DNA of 64,000 bases from Motacilla alba alba. Lineage: Eukaryota; Chordata; Aves; Passeriformes; Motacillidae. The notes below the pieces were generated by a model that did no database searches, had not been told where the DNA came from, and saw nothing but the letters and a program-made list of their open reading frames with translations. This document shows positions 1-10,876 of the stretch, one piece after another. A program made the translations under genes and the position numbers. Every line of letters starts with the position of its first letter. Within the stretch, counting starts at the first letter, position 1. The stretch is taken from positions 50,545,652 to 50,609,651 of the forward strand of contig NC_052017.1 in the NCBI RefSeq assembly GCF_015832195.1. Reading direction: 5' to 3'.

Positions 1-347
1 GCGTGACTGATAAAATTACATCCCTTGTGAGATGCTTCACCCAGGGGGACCAACCAAGCATTCCTACCTGGAAGTAATCTGAGATTTGGAACACCACAGG
101 GGGCCTTATCCACTTCAGGGGAAGACCAGACCCTTGTACAGGATCACTGCTTCAACAGAACATCTGTCACCCCAACAGGACTGCAGCCACCTTTTAATTG
201 GATTGCTACCACCCTCCTGACTGACAGGGTATCAGATTACATCCTGACTCTGTGAGTGTTTCTGTACTATTGCATTTGTTTTAATTTTCCTATTAAATTG
301 TAGTTCTGACTTAGAATCTCCCACTAGTTTGCTTTCATACTAGTACA
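1..347 (+). mobile_element. LTR-retrovirus fragment, right end only
   Basis: The first ~347 bases are more GC-rich than the sequence that follows and look like the 3' part of an avian endogenous-retrovirus LTR or its adjoining region. A GC-rich body is followed by a T-rich segment containing a poly(A)-signal-like ATTAAA near 293, then a short tail ending in CA at about 347. The composition changes abruptly after this point to AT-rich sequence. I recall very similar sequence as a repeated element in songbird genomes, but that is memory, not a search. The left part lies outside the window, so no target-site duplication can be tested. Class (ERV1, ERVK or ERVL) and strand are uncertain. Confidence 0.45.
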
Positions 348-1119
348 GTTATTCAACTGGAAGCTGTCATTAAAAAAAGGAATGGATGAAATTAACTATA
401 CAACAATTAAAAACTATATGAAGTTTTATATTCATTATATGCTTTATAGGATTTTTGTGAATGAGTCACAGAATGTAAAGCTTTTAAAATTCTAACTAGC
501 CTCAGCTGCAACACAATAATTAGTGCCACCTTGATCTTGGTTTTGGGTGTCACAATGTAGATTGGTAAGTGAAACTGAAAGGTAAGTTAGGCAGTGTGTA
601 TTGCTTGTCAGCCCTTCAGAGAGCATGAACATGACTTTGAACCTCAGTTAGAAAACTAGTGTCCATCAACAGGCAATTTTTTTCCCCATTTTAGGGTTCT
701 GAATGAATTTGTTAGGGAAGAGGGACCTATAAAAGAGACAAACGGTTCTGTAATCACAATGATAAAGAATTACAAAATGAGGAAAGCACATCAAGAAATG
801 ATGACTACCAGCTAAGTACCTTCACAACAGCTTGCTCCCTCTCCTCTCCCACACCAGAGAAAAACAACTTGTGGACTGAAGTAAAGACAGGGAGTTCACT
901 TACGGTTTCTCTCAGGAGCAAAACAGACTCATCTTGGAGAATTTATTGGCAATTAATCAACTATTCAAGTACTGAATCAGATATTTGGAAACAAACAGTA
1001 CAAACACTAGGGGAGAACACAGTGTTCCTCCCTCCCCAGGCTTGTCTCCACTCCAGATAAATCTCCTCCCACCTTTTTATCAGCACAGGTTGCACTCAGT
1101 CCCTTCAGTGAGATAATGG
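348..1119. other. Unannotated AT-rich stretch
   Basis: Nothing recognisable is present. It holds AT-rich sequence with a few short reading frames under 65 codons that show no family resemblance. The last ~90 bases become less AT-rich as the decayed LTR-like segment approaches, and that element may begin slightly earlier than drawn. Confidence 0.5.
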
Positions 1120-1515
1120 GCAGCTCAGGGAAAGATCAGGACATAAGTGTTTCTCTCAGTTGCTCCTTTTTTCTCACTCTCCACAAAGGTCTGCAGCCCC
1201 TATTGGAATATCTGTTTGACTGATCTGCTGAGTATCTCCTTTTCATTCTCCTCTGACCCTGGTGTTCCTGGGTTTTTTTCTTCCTTGAATTCTTCATCCT
1301 CTCTCTGTTTTCTCTCTGTGCTCTTTACTCTGTGGCATTTTGTGACCGTTCTTAAATAAGTTTTCCCACACTTGATGGTGGCTGATATGCTCATCTGTGT
1401 TCCTTCCTATGACTGTTTCATCCAGCTGTGTCTGGCCTGGGGTAGGCCCTGATCTGTCTTCACAGACACCACCTCTGTAGTTCCCCAGTGACCCCAGTTT
1501 GCTTGCATCCAACCT
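1120..1515 (-). mobile_element. Decayed ERVL-like LTR segment
   Basis: Read on the minus strand, this segment carries blocks in an order I associate with a widespread neoavian ERVL-type LTR. There is a block reading through GGTGTCTGTGAAGACAG, then a TATA-like TTATTTAAG (plus-strand complement at 1351-1360), then a purine-rich block with a CTGCAGACC motif. The similarity is to remembered sequence and is clearly diverged. Terminal TG/CA dinucleotides and a target-site duplication could not be located, so the ends are approximate. Short reading frames across it are by-products of the purine-rich strand. It could also be an unrelated GC-richer segment. Confidence 0.4.
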
Positions 1516-3150
1516 AAAGGCTTTTGGAAGAGAAACCTTTCTAAAGTATTTCCTTTGCTGAAAGACTGTATACTTTTAAAAACAAGACCTGAGGGTGTCA
1601 TGGGTTTGGCTTGTGATCAGTGGGTATATTACAGTGACAGGTCTTGCAGAGTGCAACATTGGGAGACTTACAGAGTACTCACATCCAGAAAAACAAAATA
1701 TCACAAATGCACTAAGTGTGTTCTCACCATATCTTTGAAGAATATAATCATGACATCTTTTCAAATATTTAAACTGCTCTAGTTAGTGCATGCTAGAGTG
1801 CATGCATTCCCCCTCACTAGCTACACATTCCTTGAACTTGGAAGTGCCAATATATCTGGTTTTGCATGGCACATGTTCACACAGCCTATTTGGGCAACAA
1901 AAACTTTGAAAATTAAATAATTAATGTCAATGCTTGATTTATTCACATCTAATTTCACCTATATCTTGTGAAGCACCACAGACTTGTAACACTGCCATTC
2001 ATTTCACCTTCTCTGAGCAGAGATGGCAAGTTAAGATTTACAGTGCATCCCCATTCAAAGAGGTCCTGTGAATTCCTGGTACCATGTGCTGTAACAAACA
2101 CAGACAAAAGACATTCTAAAATCGCTTGGAATTTAAGTTACTTAAATACTGAAATAAGTGATGACCCAGTAGGCACATGTATCTGTTAGTCAAGTAAAAT
2201 CCCACAGTGCACTACAGATGGCAAATATTTTGTGAAGAAAATGTCTTGTAATACCTCAAGTCCTGACAGCAAAACTTTTCCCTGCTATCATATTGTGCAG
2301 GACCATATAAACCCTACAAAACTGGTCCTGAACTTAAAGTACCATCTACAGCCTATAGTACATTCTGCAGTATGAGACAATTGATTCAACCAATTTCTCT
2401 GTTAAAATTATGACACTGTTACATGGGTCTAAAATATAAAAGCCTCTTTCAATATCACAGTCACAAACTATTGTGCCAAACTCCCTCACCCCTACACCCA
2501 TAACACCAAATTTTTTTTCAGAGGAACTGCTCATGTGTAAGTGAGAAAGTAATTTGGCTTGATATGTTGTCTTCAACTGAAGAACACAGAGGCAAAGGTC
2601 TTTTTCCTTCCTTCTTTTGAATCTTAAGATTGATACTCTAATCATGTGCAATGATGGCTCAAACACCAAACCTACTTTGAGGAAAATAAGTTATAAGCAC
2701 TGATTTTATTTGTCTCAATTGCTAAAAAGAAGGAGAAGGAGTATAAAAGTGGTTGTTTGTCTGTTTTGCAGGCAAATGGTGAAATATATGGACGAAGTAG
2801 AATTTCAGACATTAACCTAGTGAAACTGGGATACATTGTATTTATTATATATTGATCTCACTAAGTTTGACAGATCCAGTACTGCTAATTTCTAGGTATT
2901 ATACCTTTTTTGTATTATGACAGATTTAAAAACCCAGCATACATCCAGGTGTTGGAAACTTCCGTTTACTTGATAGCAGACAAATTCTGGGTGGAAGATA
3001 CTTGCCCAATTTTTCCCTCAACATCTTTGTCTTATTAAACTGCAACTTCAAGAAGTACCAAGCTGGTTTTAAACCAATCACTTATTTTTTTCACACATTC
3101 ACTTTTATGTACCTACTTGGAGCATAAATTAGGATGACAACATGAATTAT
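1516..3150. other. Unannotated AT-rich stretch
   Basis: No gene, RNA or repeat family is recognised. A 107-codon open frame on the minus strand (2346-2669) has no domain-like features and no codon-bias signal I can see, so I treat it as chance. Confidence 0.5.
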
Positions 3151-3290
3151 CATTGAATCACAGAATAGTTTGGCCTAGAAAGGACTTAAAAGGCCTTTAA
3201 AAGTTTCCAGGGATGGGGTCACCCCTCTGGGCAACTGTTTCATTGTTTCACCACCTTCATCATAAAAAATTTTCTCCTTATGTGCAGTCT
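3151..3290 (-). mobile_element. CR1 LINE 3' end, short fragment
   Basis: This is the reverse complement of a CR1 retrotransposon 3' end. The plus strand begins with the typical tail remnant (TTGAATCACAGAATAGTTTGG) and continues into AAAGGAC. On the minus strand the translated sequence retains the C-terminal CR1 pol signature, with recognisable residues KIFYDEGGET and QLPRGVTPSLETFK. These correspond to the usual NFFTE...LPREV...SPSLE pattern of the CR1 reverse-transcriptase C terminus. The copy is 5' truncated, as is normal for CR1. Its left-hand side merges into a small 12-bp direct repeat (CTGAATCCACAT twice, near 3288-3312). Confidence 0.75.
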
Positions 3291-3428
3291 GAATCCACAT
3301 CTGAATCCACATCCACACAGGCCCTACTAATATTGTATACTCCAAAGAACATGGCTGTGCTGGAACACCAGCAGTTTCTAGACAGAGTTTGGATAGTCCC
3401 TCAGAGGATCCTTTGTAGATGTTCACAT

Positions 3429-3580
3429 TTCTGGGCCCCATAATTTAAAAAGGACGTTGATGTATGTGAACGTGCCCCAAGGAGGGCACTAAGCTGGGGA
3501 AGGGGCTGGCAGACACGTCCTCTGAGGAGTTGTTGAAGGCACTGGGTTTCCCTTGTCCAGCTGAAGAAGTTTATATAATT
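3429..3580 (+). mobile_element. CR1 LINE internal fragment, opposite orientation
   Basis: Plus-strand sequence beginning TTCTGGGCCCC and continuing through an AAAAGGACGTTGA block, a CCCCAAGGAGGGC block and an AAGCTGGGGAAGGG block matches the CR1 ORF2 region that encodes the FWAP...KKDIE...ERVQRRATK-type segment just upstream of the element's C terminus. The reading frame is broken by indels. It lies only ~140 bp from the minus-strand CR1 tail at 3151-3290, so the two are inverted relative to each other. They may be separate insertions or parts of one rearranged copy. Confidence 0.7.
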
Positions 3581-6500
3581 CTGTGTCTAGGTGAAAGTGA
3601 AGGAACTGGGAGATAAGTTTGGAAATGTTTACATTACTACATAGAAGCTGCTAGTGATAGAAAAACACTCAAACCTGCGACTCTGAGGAAACTTCATGTG
3701 AGATAAATAAGATCTTTTCATTTCTTGAGTTCAGTGACTCAGAACAGGCAGAAGTGAACTGAGGGAGATAAGGAAATCTTTGGCTAAAGGTAATGCTGAA
3801 GTGTTTTTTCTGTTCTTTTCCCAACTGAAAGTTCACTATCAAAAAAATCATATATTATCTGAGATGAGAACTACGCTAGGAAAATAAAGAGGGAAGAATT
3901 TTTCTGGAAACAAAGAGAAATCTTACAACTGAGAAAAAACAATGAAAACGATGAAATCTCATTCACACACAAGCAAGAAAAAGAAAAAAAACCCCACAAA
4001 AATTCTAAGCTATTTTTATTTGCGATGAGCTAAAAAACATTACAGTAAAGTAGTAACAGGTTCTAGAACTAAACTAAAACTTCCTATTAATAATAGTGTG
4101 GTAAAACAACAAAGTAAAAGATATTGCCACACAGATATGGGACTGTGTCCACCATTCAGTGCTCTCTAACCTAAAGGAAAAATGTATCATTTTGCCACTT
4201 TACATAAGAATTTTCAGATATGATCTTTCACTTCTTATTGTGAGGTGGCCTTATTTTTTGACATCAGTGCAACTCAAAAATAACTCCAGTGAATTGAGAT
4301 GCCCTGCCACCAAATCAGCTAAATTTTAGAATCCAGGCCCATTTCATTAGACAAAATTATAGCAATAAATTAAGAAAAGAATGTGGAAAACAGAAGTAAA
4401 AAATATTTTTGTGTATTTGAAAGGGTTGTGTTAATCCCCACAATAATTTTTGGTGCCCCCACTAGAATTAATTTTTCAGTACAAAAACTACATATCATAC
4501 TGTGAAAATAGATCTACTATATCAATACTTGTTGCTTTTAAATAAGCCAATACAAGTGGATAATTACTAAGTCTCCCACAAATTTGGTAAACTGTCATGT
4601 ATTTTAGTTTGCAAGGGACTGTATGACTAAAGGCACAGGAAATTCTACCACTGAGACCAATAATCAGGCTTTGTCTTACTGTGAATTTACTTAGAGCACT
4701 GGCAATTATTTTTTGTTTTCTTTTCTGTTTATATTTATAATTGTGTACAAAATGCCTCTACATTTAGTGTGAAGTAAAATTTATATCTTCTTGGTGATAT
4801 TTCTAACATACACAGAGATAGTAAAAGGCTCAGCTGCCTCCTCCACTTTCCCTTTATGTTCACAGGCTCTTGCTGTCCTACAGGGTTTTGTTTGCCTCAA
4901 AGTACCAATTCCATTGAAGGTCAAAGATACTGTATTGCACAGACAGTGATCCTAAAACTTCAAATAACCAAAACTGTTCAAAAGAGAGAAGAGAAGATCA
5001 GTTACAAAAAAAAAAAAAAAACCAAAAAACTGAATTAACCACTGCCTGAAACTCCTTATTCTGTTTCAAAAATCCATAGTTTCATGTGTGCCAAAGCTAC
5101 TTCCTTCTACTTCCTTTATGCTTTATCCTCCTCTCTGTCATTATATCTACTAGACACAGGGTGTTTCTGACTTGGGACAGATTCACCTCCCTGAAGTTGG
5201 TGTACTTTAGTAGTGCTTAAGCTCTTGCTTCTCAAATATAAATTTTTGGGTTTCTCCAGCAGTGGACTCTTAAATCCCTTCCTTTATCCATGCTCCCTCT
5301 TATAAGAACTTGCTGCTTAGCTGAGCCTCAATAGGCACATCTAGCTTGGATCATCAGTGTAGGAATGACTTTGATGTGGCATGCTTCTACCTGGAATATT
5401 TTCCATGAAAATAAACCAGGTTGGATTTTTTGGTGCTTACCTTATAGGGTAAATAAAATAGAAAGTCACCTTACTCTGAGGCAGTACTGTATTTGTTTAT
5501 TTATTCTTTTATAATCTTAAGTCTTAAAAGTGATATGATTTCTGTATGCATGCATCCCTGAAGGGAACAAAAAGGACTAACTCGCCCACTGTAACTATCT
5601 CTGCTCTGCTTATTGTTACTAGATTTCTCAGCCTTGAAGCAGGTCCTGCATTTTGACAGCCTCATGCCATTGCTTTGGGACCTGGAGTCAGGATACTATT
5701 TTCAATATAATAGAGATTGCACCAGTAAAAACAGGAGACACTTGCATCTATAAATACTTTTCATTTTTAGTATAGAGTAGAAAGTATATAAGTGTGCATG
5801 GCTGTGATGTTACAGGTATCCAAGTCAGTTTATAGGCAGAAAATGCAACGGCTCCAAATTTAGTAGCGTAAAGGGCAACTGTCATAAAATAAACCATCAA
5901 AATTTCAGCAATAGCTCTTAAAATGCTTCTCAAAGTTCTAGCTGCAGTTTCATGAAGTCATTAAAGGAGAGAAAAAATGCAGAAAAGCAGACTGGGGACT
6001 GTGAGGCAAGAGCATGACATTGAAGAAGTCTGCCTGCAGTAGATCTTTCAATGTATATGAGGGAAGTCTAAAACCAGACCCTTACGCATGGTGACTGCAG
6101 TGAGATGTGTCTCCAAAGCAGACAAACAGGACAAAAGATGTACAGACCTGACAAATTAAAAATTAATTACTGAAGGAACAATTTCATTTTGCCAGCGTTT
6201 TTGCCATGTATGGTCCTTGTGGTAAAAAGTTATCAAAAACACTTTCCCCAACCTCTATAGAAATTTTTTTCTCATTTATTTATTATTAGGACCACAGATA
6301 AAAAAATATTTCTTTGTTCTTCTTAATTGACTTCTAAGTGCAAAATAATACATCAAGCTTTTCAGGTAATGTGATGTCAATTTCTGTGAACAAAAATGAG
6401 GCTTCCAAATGAAACCCCCTGTCTGAAGTAATACACTAGGTTTTTTACCTTTACTTCTCCTTTCCTGCAAGTACAGTATCTCTCTTTAGGGTATTGCAGG

Positions 6501-9181
6501 GCAAGCAGCAAAGTTTGAAAATCTGAAGTAAATTGCATTCAGGAAAGGTCTAAATGCACAGTTCTTAATTTATCATGTCTTTTTTTATTTATCATTCCTT
6601 CTGATGGGTGATTTTTTTTTTCCTGCAGTCTATATTTTTTATACCATAGTGTATTGATGACCCTGTTTACTTAAAAACTGAAAGAACTTCAGCTTCTACT
6701 GTGAAAAACACCCAAAGGAAATTGTTACCTTGGATGCTTAAATCTATACCTATCTCTCTATAAAAAGTGGACTGATGTTCAGAAATCTGAATCAGCTGCA
6801 ATTTTCAACCAAACCAACACCTTTGATTAAGGGGCATCCACTAAAAAGCACACAGCATGGGCTAAGTAATGGTCCTGTCACAAAGGAAAATACCTACCTG
6901 TCATGGGAACGAAGATGATTCCTCATGCACTGAGTTGAGAAATGAGTCGTGAGGTTTGGAATCACGGCTAGCTGGATGTGCTTGGACTTCTGCCCATCAG
7001 TGAGTGGATGCCTGCCTCTACACACCCTGTAATTTAAAGATCTGTGGCAGTGTTATTTGTGAAAAAACAAAACATCTGCATACAGAAAATATTTTTTAAG
7101 CTTTAGAGGTCCTTTTAACAAATTTGCTGATAGAAGCAAAGAAGACACAAGAAGTAGAGAATTTTCCCAGTTCTTCATGGCACCAAACATAAGTAACTGA
7201 AAGAAAGGGAGAGAAAAAGAGAAGACTTTTGTGTAACCTCATTAATTATTCATTTAATAATTTAACATATCAGATGGCAAACTAGCTACATATGTGTCAA
7301 AAGGAGTGAATTTTTTAGACAAAAAAAAGGATGAATAATACATATTTATAATAATATTGTCTCCCTACTCCCTGCTGTATGCCCTTATGCTTCCTGCTGA
7401 TAATTGTCCTTTTACAAGATGCAGCTCAGCTCAAGACATGTGCTGGGTTTCTGCAGTACACATTGTCCCTCCCAATTTATTTCTTTGTTTTTAAATTCTT
7501 TGTAACATGATGTTATGTTTTCAGATTATGCCTGTATTTTTTTAAATGAACCCTTAATAAGTGACTGCAATTGGCAAGACAAACTTCTTAAGGAGAAGCC
7601 ATCATGTTTCCTGTTTCAGAGATAAAACTAAATTCCATATTTTTCTCCCAAGACTTTATACTCTTTCCATAGTAAACTGTTAACAAACAGGTTCTGCTTT
7701 CTTGATATCCATGAACCGTAAGAGAAATTATTTTCTTACAGCTACCTTCTCACTTCATAAAGTTTCTTTTCAAGCCTTTATGCTCAGAACTGAAAATTTT
7801 TAAAAGTCTGTTCTCCTGATTATTTCTTCTGCCTCCCTTCCAATCAAACTGTCTGAGCTGGCCAGCACCAAAATGGAAATTATAGGTGTAAAGATGAAGA
7901 TTAAGCTATGAAAATAGTGCCGATCATATTCTAGGTTTTAGTTACTGTCCCCTAGACAGGCCAATCTAGATCTGTGTCTTCCTTTCATTAAAATAAAATA
8001 TATTATTAATTGCTTTATATAACTCGATGACAGACTACTGGCATAAAACTAATGAGTACATAGTGCATTTAAGTCCACTTAAATAATAAAATAAATTTAA
8101 GTATGGAAGAACATTTTTCCTCTTCCATGCAACATAGCAAAACCAAAATGTCTCCCACAAATGCTAATCGGATGAACTACAGGATTACAAACCCCAGTTC
8201 TTTACCACTTGTGAGTGAAATCTTGCATTTTAAGATGAGAATATATTGCTGGCTTTCTTAATAATTAAGAAGTCATAATTTTTCTGTAGCTCTAAGAAAG
8301 CACAATGTAATTATAAAGAAATAAGCAATTTAGCATAGATTTTTCAAAGATGGGATTAACATATTACCTCCTCTTCTGCTCACTACAATTTGAGCCTGCT
8401 ACCTAGTTTATTTGTATTAGCAGATGATCCTTGGAAGAATGCAAATGAGCCTCATTAACTCCAGGAGACTGATTCTCTGGCCTGTGTGTTTAACTGTCAC
8501 AGAAACATTAAGAACAAGGCTGTTTATTGCTGTTAATTAGGTGAGGACGTGAAGCAAGTCACTGTTGATGGAGATATCTCTTAACAGGACTGAAGTTAGT
8601 CACATTCTGTATCCTTTGCTTTGAATTAATGCTGAAACAGTCTTATGGAGTCACTACTTTTTGCTTTGCTGCAAGGACTACTGCAGATGTTTTAAAATTA
8701 TATTCAAGCATTTGCAGTTTTTTGTTTTTCCAAAAATGGATTTGAGCTGTAAGTTTCTTAACAAGGTTGTGAAATTATAGATGATGTATAGGCAAAGTTT
8801 GACTCAAATCTCACTGAAGAACACTTCTGTCTTCACTCTGCCTACTATTTTTTAATATAAATCCTTTGAAACATAACCTCCTTTGCCCACATGGCAAAAT
8901 TATGGCAATCCTTTCTTTGTTAAGTTCTGTTTCTTACATGTCTCAGAGAAGGGAGATAAAAGCTGATAGATCAGTACTGCTTCAAAGTATAAGCTTTTGA
9001 ATAAATAGTTCACACTTTCTGTGGAGAAACTAGATGGGTGTCTATAGCTAGATTCTTCAACATTTTTCCAATATTGAGCACTCTATAGACTTGAATGGCA
9101 AGAATTTTCCCTGTAACATTAAGAACTATTGGCTGTGCCCTGTTAGGGATCTTCATGCAAGTATCACCACTAAGAACAGCA
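3581..9181. other. Long AT-rich stretch without recognised genes
   Basis: Over 5.6 kb I recognise no gene or dispersed repeat. Visible details are an A16 run at 5006-5021, several AT-rich clusters (for example 7250-7340 and 7985-8100), and a segment around 8430-8560 with an octamer ATGCAAAT (8439-8446) followed ~90 bp later by TTAATTAG, which could be a conserved regulatory element. Open frames here are all below 65 codons. Confidence 0.5.
8439..8446 (+). promoter_or_regulatory. Octamer (POU-type) motif, candidate only
   Basis: A perfect octamer ATGCAAAT lies in a less AT-biased ~130-bp segment that also contains a homeodomain-type TTAATTAG. Octamers occur by chance about once per 65 kb in random sequence, more often in AT-rich DNA, and a second copy occurs at 41452-41459. 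Function is therefore speculative. Confidence 0.15.
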
Positions 9182-9234
9182 AATTGATCTTTTCTAATTG
9201 ATCTCATCTAATTGATCTTTTCTGATCTTTTCAG
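9182..9234 (+). repeat. 14-bp minisatellite, about 3.75 copies
   Basis: Three tandem 14-bp units (AATTGATCTTTTCT or a two-base variant) occupy 9182-9195, 9196-9209 and 9210-9223. A partial fourth unit ends in GATCTTTTCAG at 9234. The repeat generates a pyrimidine-rich tract ending in CAG that resembles a splice acceptor. Confidence 0.85.
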
Positions 9235-9492
9235 CTTGTACTGTACCATGGCAGAGAACAATTTAAAAGAGGAGTCACCTAAATTCACTGCAGGTGATGG
9301 TAGTAAGAAGAATGAAGCAAAAAAAGTGATTGAGAGGAGGTGCCAGATACAGGGAGCCAGAGAGTCCAGATATCTCTACTGGAAAAATGATGGAAAGCAG
9401 CAAACGATCAAGTGGCTTTGGGGTATTTGTGACCAGACAAGAAGCTGAAGGAAAGGATTGTCAGAAGAATGAGACTCAGAGTTGATGGAAAG
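9235..9492 (+). other. Candidate exon-like segment with short ORF
   Basis: The segment is bounded on the left by an acceptor-like CTTTTCAG (AG at 9233-9234) and on the right by a donor-like AAAG|GTAGGG (GT at 9493-9494). It contains an ATG at 9249 in a strong start context (ACCATGG). The frame runs 66 codons to a stop at 9446-9448 and is lysine- and glutamate-rich with no recognisable domain. It could be a terminal coding exon, a non-coding RNA exon, or coincidence. The acceptor-like tract is built from a local tandem repeat, which weakens the case. No neighbouring exons were identified. Confidence 0.2.
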
Positions 9493-9785
9493 GTAGGGGC
9501 CAGACACAATGATGGAAAAATGAGAGTTGTTGAGCAAAGAGAGTAGGAGAGTTTGTTTAACCCAATGAACAGGAAATGTTGTAGCACCAATCTGATTTTG
9601 CATTAAGGCATTGTATAGGGTTTCAAATCATAATTTAGGTCTTTGAGAACCTAAGCTGAAATCCTAAATTTACTATAGTTACTACGGTCTTTCAAATACT
9701 GCTGTAAAGCAAATTCTGAAGATCCAACTTGCTTTACACTCAAACTTTGGATGTACAGACACACCTGAACAGCAAATCAGACCTA

Positions 9786-10155
9786 AGATGTCAGGCAGAA
9801 GAAGCCTTAAGCTGGAACGGACCCATAATGGTCACTCAGTTAAATTCCCTGTTCTTCACATGACTACCTAGCTTTAACCATATGAGTAAGAGCATCATCC
9901 AGATGGTCCTGGTACTCTGACAGGCTTGGTGCCATGATCATTTCCCTGGGAAGCTGTCCCAAGTGACCAGTGACCTTCTCAGTGAAAAACATTTTCCTAA
10001 AGGCCAAACTGAACTTCCCCTGATGAAACGTCCTTCCATCTCCTTGCGTCCTATCGCTGGTCACCAGAGAGAGGAGATCAACACCTTCCCTTCTGCTTAC
10101 CCTCTGAGGAAGTTTTGGTCTTCTTCTGTCTTTAGTTTTAGTCCCCTGCACCCTT
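9786..10155 (-). mobile_element. CR1 LINE 3' end with pol C terminus
   Basis: On the minus strand this is a 5'-truncated CR1 copy. Its translated sequence keeps long recognisable stretches of the CR1 ORF2 C terminus, including DLLSLVTSDRTQGDGR, FRKMFFTEKVTGHLGQLPRE and PSLSEYQDHLDDAL. These match the family's SDRT-G-G, FFTE-V and LPRE-x-x-x-x-PSL signatures. The 3' untranslated part runs leftward to about 9786 (plus strand CTGGAACGGACCCATAATGG). Start codons within the frame are incidental. It is a non-autonomous dead copy. It lies ~85 bp from the solo LTR at 10240-10870, so two retroelements sit almost side by side. Confidence 0.88.
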
Positions 10156-10239
10156 AATTAATAACTTAAATGCCCATTTTATGCTATATTCTAATATCAT
10201 AGCCTTAGATGCTACTTTTACCAGCAAAAAATTTGGTGT

Positions 10240-10870
10240 ATTCTGGGAGTCGTTGCCATCAGGATGACTCTGCAGATATGTTAGAGAGTCTTTTTCCCAT
10301 CCCAACTGTTGAAGAAGGAGTCAGAAGTCTTCGGCTGTCATTCTCAATGTTGTTTATTAATTGTTATCTAAAACATTTTCTGTCTGGCCTGCCGTGATCT
10401 GTTCAGCAGGTCAGCCAAAGGCAGACTCCCCTCCCATGAGGCTGGTGCTATCTTTTATACTAAAAACTACGTGTACTATATTTACAATTCCGTTCCAATA
10501 GCTATCACCTATGTTAGACAGTCAGTTTCCATTCTAAACCAATCTAAAAGTGCCAGCATCATGGAGGCTAGGAAGAAGAAAGAAGAAAGACAAGGCACGC
10601 CCTGATTCCTCCATCTTGGAGCCTCAGACCCCCATGTACAAAGTCCCAAACCCCCATGTACAAAATCCTAAAATTTTTTCCTTCACCCTGTGATCACTAC
10701 TATTGTGCTATCTAAACTTTTGTGACTTGTATTCTTCATACAAAGTAATTTGCTCCATGGACTGAGATCAAAACCCCACATGTCTTTGGCTGCATGCCAG
10801 GGTCTCAGAGCACCCTGCCAGGGGGCTCGGGCCATCCAGGGCACCCAGAGGGGTGTCCTGGGTTCCGACA
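10240..10870 (-). mobile_element. Solo LTR, ERVK-like (copy A)
   Basis: Read on the minus strand this begins TGTCGGAACCCAGGA at 10870 and shares its layout with the plus-strand LTR at 58012-58691. Shared blocks include the GGATGGCC and CTGGCATGCAGCCAAAGAC blocks, U3 repeats around GTACATGGGGGT, a TATAAAA box (complement at 10453-10459) and an AATAAA signal (complement at 10353-10358). About 630 bp long, it is shorter and more diverged than its partner. The far end has lost the canonical terminal bases. Possible target-site duplication: TGGTGT at 10234-10239 versus GGGTGT at 10871-10876, one mismatch. No gag, pol or env sequence flanks it, so it is a solo LTR left by recombination. Confidence 0.82.
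10628..10664 (-). repeat. U3 tandem repeat, two units
   Basis: Two copies of a 15-bp block (plus strand ACCCCCATGTACAAA) at 10628-10642 and 10650-10664, 22 bp apart, lie inside the LTR's U3 region. The partner LTR at 58 kb carries three related units in the equivalent place. Repeated U3 blocks in retroviral LTRs are often enhancer units, but activity here is inference. Confidence 0.75.
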
Positions 10871-10876
10871 GGGTGT

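Noticed and set aside
2346..2669. 107-codon minus-strand frame
   Set aside because: No motif and no conserved-looking segments. Treated as a chance frame.
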